A DNA stretch of 64,000 nucleotides from contig NZ_SDMQ01000001.1 of assembly GCF_004324755.1 (NCBI RefSeq), positions 1-64,000 of the forward strand, written 5' to 3'. Below are positions 61,943 through 64,000 of the stretch, one piece after another. A program made the translations under genes and the position numbers. Each line of letters starts with the position of its first letter. Positions within the stretch are counted from its first letter, which is position 1. The notes under the pieces are model-generated. The model did no database searches. It saw only the letters and a list, made by a program, of their open reading frames with translations, and was not told the origin of the DNA. The DNA is from Propioniciclava sinopodophylli. Its GTDB lineage: Bacteria > Actinomycetota > Actinomycetes > Propionibacteriales > Propionibacteriaceae.

Positions 61943-63130
61943 ATGCAGCACCTGCGGGGCACACTCGTCCATTACCCGTGGGGCACGTTCGACACCATCC
62001 ACGAGCTGCTGGGCAGCCAGCCCGACGGCCGACCCGTCGCCGAGCTGTGGCTGGGTGCGCACCCCCTCGCCCCGTCCACCCTGGTCGACACCACTCTCGA
62101 CGTGGCCGTGGCCCAGCGGCCCGAGCTGCTGGGCGCCCCGAGCGTGGCCGAGTTCGGCCCGAACCTGCCGTTCCTCATGAAGGTGCTCTCCGCCCGACAC
62201 CCTCTGTCGCTCCAGGCGCACCCCTCCCGCCAGCAGGCCCGCGAGGGTTTCGCCGCGGAGGAGGCCGCCGGCGTCCCGCTCACCTCACCCCAACGCATCT
62301 ACAAGGACGACTGGCCCAAGCCCGAGATCCTCGTGGCGCTGACGGAGTTCCACGCCCTGTGCGGCTTCCGCGACCCGGACCGGACGTTCGCACTGTTCGA
62401 GGCGCTGGGCGCCGGCCCGCTGGTCGACCGCCTCGTCGCACCGCTTCGCGGCCGCGGGGGCGAGGTCGGGCTCCAGGAGTTCTTCCTCGAGGTGCTGTCG
62501 ATGAAGGAGCGCCACGTCGACGTGGTGGACGCCGTCCTCGCGGCCGCCGTCCCCCTGCGCCACGAGCGAGGCGAGCTCGGCGCGTTCGCGGCCACGGCCC
62601 TCGAGCTGGACGACGTCTTCCCGCGCGACCCCGGCATCCTGGCCGCCCTCCTGATGAACCGCATCACGCTGGCGCCCGGCCAGGGCATGTACACCGACGC
62701 CGGCGTGATGCACGCGCACCTGCGCGGCACCGGCGTCGAGGTGATGGCCAGCAGCGACAACGTCCTGCGCGGCGGCCTCACCGCCAAGCACGTGTCGGTC
62801 GACGAGCTCGTCCGGGTGGTCGACTTCGGCTGGGGCGACCCTGAGGTGATGGACGGCGTCGAGACCAGCCCCGGCGTGTGGGACTACCCCACGCACTGCC
62901 ACGAGTTCGACGTCTGGCGCCTCGAGGTCGCCCCCGGCGCGAGCGTCGCGGTGCCCGCGCCCGAGGGGGCCCGGATCGCCCTGGTCACGCAAGGAACCGT
63001 CACGCTCGCCAGCAGCGTGCACACGCTCGAGCTCACCCGCGGCGCTTCGGTGTTCATCCCGGCCGGCAGCCCGGCGATCACGGCCACCGGCTCGGGGCAG
63101 GTCTTCCTCTCGGCGCCCGGCCTCGGCTGA
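61943..63130 (+). CDS. manA: Mannose-6-phosphate isomerase, class I
   Basis: This 395-aa cupin enzyme has the PMI motif LPFLMKVLSARHPLSLQAHP (Gln/His zinc ligands) and a second conserved EGARIALVTQGTVTLAS cupin near the C-terminus. It interconverts fructose-6-phosphate and mannose-6-phosphate for glycan and mannolipid synthesis. The ATG at 61943 is preceded by AGAGGAGGACC; starts further up are unlikely. Confidence 0.95.
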   Translation: MQHLRGTLVHYPWGTFDTIHELLGSQPDGRPVAELWLGAHPLAPSTLVDTTLDVAVAQRPELLGAPSVAEFGPNLPFLMKVLSARHPLSLQAHPSRQQAREGFAAEEAAGVPLTSPQRIYKDDWPKPEILVALTEFHALCGFRDPDRTFALFEALGAGPLVDRLVAPLRGRGGEVGLQEFFLEVLSMKERHVDVVDAVLAAAVPLRHERGELGAFAATALELDDVFPRDPGILAALLMNRITLAPGQGMYTDAGVMHAHLRGTGVEVMASSDNVLRGGLTAKHVSVDELVRVVDFGWGDPEVMDGVETSPGVWDYPTHCHEFDVWRLEVAPGASVAVPAPEGARIALVTQGTVTLASSVHTLELTRGASVFIPAGSPAITATGSGQVFLSAPGLG

Positions 63131-63155
63131 GCGCGAGCGCTTCCGGCTTGGACGC

Positions 63156-63183
63156 GCTGAGCCAACCGATCGGCGGGCTCAGC
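63156..63183. terminator. Hairpin between manA and the VOC gene
   Basis: GCTGAGCC (63156-63163) pairs with GGCTCAGC (63176-63183) across a 12-nt loop. It spans the convergent VOC stop and may terminate manA transcripts. Confidence 0.55.
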
Positions 63184-63616
63184 CGCGCCCGTCCGCGCCG
63201 ACGAGGGTCCGGCCGTCGTCGGTGACCGTCCAGTACGGGTTGTAGGCGATCTCCCACGGGTGGTCGTCCGGGTCGCAGAACACGCCCGCGTAGCCGCCCC
63301 AGTAGGTCGCCGCGGGCTCGCGCACCACGCGCGCGCCGGCGTCCGCCGCCTCGGCCATCAGCCGGTCGACCTCGGACGGTTCGGACACGTTGACGGCCAG
63401 CGTCACACCGCCCCAGCCACCGCGGTCGAGGTCCTGGGTGCCGGAGTCGATGGCCAGGGCCGAGCGCTCCCACAGCGCCACGACCAGCCCACCCGCCTGG
63501 TAGAAGACGATCCCGTCCGGTGAGGGCGACTCGCTCCAGCCGAGCGCGCCGTAGAAGGCGCGCGACCGGTCGAGGTCGGCGACACCGAGGGTCACCAGGG
63601 AGATCCGCATATCCAT
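63179..63616 (-). CDS. VOC-superfamily (glyoxalase-like) protein
   Basis: This 145-aa protein has the paired beta-alpha-beta-beta-beta VOC fold: ISLVTLGVADLDRSRAFYGA, ALGWSES, then VTLAVNVSEP and GVFCDPDDHPWEIAYNPYW. It is of the small-molecule lyase/dioxygenase-like group; substrate unknown. The ATG at 63616 is chosen because upstream codons are not VOC-like. Confidence 0.88.
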   Translation of the reverse strand: MDMRISLVTLGVADLDRSRAFYGALGWSESPSPDGIVFYQAGGLVVALWERSALAIDSGTQDLDRGGWGGVTLAVNVSEPSEVDRLMAEAADAGARVVREPAATYWGGYAGVFCDPDDHPWEIAYNPYWTVTDDGRTLVGADGRG

Positions 63617-63709
63617 GCGGCCATCCTCCCCCACGCGGCCCGGTGGTGCACGCACTACCGCCCGTGCCCGTAAACTTGGGGCGCACACCGAGCGGAGAAG
63701 GACAAACCC

Positions 63710-64000
63710 ATGAGTGGTGGCCTGGCTGCACTGCTGGACGACATCGCGGCTCTGGCCAAGCTGGCCGCAGCCTCGGTCGACGACGTGGCCGCGGCCGCCG
63801 GGCGCGCGGGCGCCAAGGCCGCCGGCGTCGTCATCGACGACGCGGCCGTGACCCCCCGCTACGTGACCGGCTTCAGCCCGGCGCGCGAGCTGCCGATGAT
63901 CAGGACGATCGCGATCGGGTCGCTGCGCAACAAGTTCCTGTTCATCCTCCCGGCCATCCTGGTGCTGTCCCAGTTCGTGCCGTGGATCCTCACGCCCCTG
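63710..64000 (+). CDS. DUF808 membrane protein, 5' part (runs off right edge)
   Basis: From the ATG at 63710 (after GAGCGGAGAAGGA) 97 codons are open to the window edge. The start MSGGLAALLDDIAALAKLAA, the KAAGVVIDDAAVTPRYVTGF stretch and the RNKFLFILPAILVLSQFVPW TM helix are typical of DUF808 proteins, large actinobacterial/proteobacterial membrane proteins of unknown function. The rest lies beyond the window. Confidence 0.9.
   Translation, partial: MSGGLAALLDDIAALAKLAAASVDDVAAAAGRAGAKAAGVVIDDAAVTPRYVTGFSPARELPMIRTIAIGSLRNKFLFILPAILVLSQFVPWILTPL

Overview
The DNA is very GC-rich and looks like an actinobacterial chromosome. The gene set points to the Propionibacteriaceae or a close relative: a Glp/GlpR gephyrin-like pair next to rimJ and a UDP-glucose pyrophosphorylase, an IdeR/DtxR-type regulator, DUF3027/CspA and DUF3263 genes, a stand-alone groEL under CIRCE control, and an isorenieratene-type carotenoid cluster. 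Placement is inferred from gene content alone.

Region 1 (1-12035) looks like a mobile defence island. It runs from an IS1380-type transposase 5' end at the left edge to a tyrosine recombinase that stops 17 bp short of a tRNA-Ala(CGC). Inside are a coupled three-gene module with visibly lower GC (2-TM protein, degenerate P-loop-like protein, winged-helix/TPR protein), an RNase D-like exonuclease, and a minus-strand operon hsdM-hsdS-hsdR followed by a HipA-like kinase and a HipA-N/HIRAN protein. The RM system and the kinase module therefore appear to share one transcript.

Region 2 (12183-19199) is the most unusual locus. It reads as one operon: ECF sigma factor, small protein, subtilisin-like S8 protease, TPR-CHAT (caspase-like) protease, papain-like C1 protease, a 123-aa protein related to the papain's C-terminal domain, and a chagasin-like inhibitor of papain proteases. 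All three proteases keep their catalytic residues and none has an evident signal peptide, so an intracellular protease cascade with its own sigma factor and inhibitor is proposed.

Region 3 (19201-31461) is mainly core: GlpR, RimJ, Glp, 5-formyl-THF cyclo-ligase, an FmdB zinc ribbon, a SAF protein, MscL, UDP-glucose pyrophosphorylase, a structured RNA candidate, tRNA-Arg(CCT), an HspR-like/Hsp20 heat-shock pair, photolyase, an SDR-TspO fusion and a CPBP protease.

Region 4 (31579-40406) is a carotenoid cluster: crtY, a divergent cytochrome P450, then idi-crtE (fused), crtI, crtB, crtT and crtU joined by 4-bp stop/start overlaps. It predicts an aromatic C40 carotenoid, possibly hydroxylated. 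The photolyase and TspO genes beside it suggest a light/oxidative-stress theme.

Region 5 (40465-64000) carries housekeeping and accessory genes: LLM oxidoreductase, a thioredoxin with a His/Asp tail, a DtxR regulator operon, NCS2 permease, DUF3027/Csp, Nudix hydrolase, CDF transporter, an AbiEi-like gene bracketed by an unusual short repeat family, CutC, a Pls-like single-module NRPS, M1 aminopeptidase, GroEL, phosphomannose isomerase, a VOC protein and a DUF808 gene cut by the window edge.
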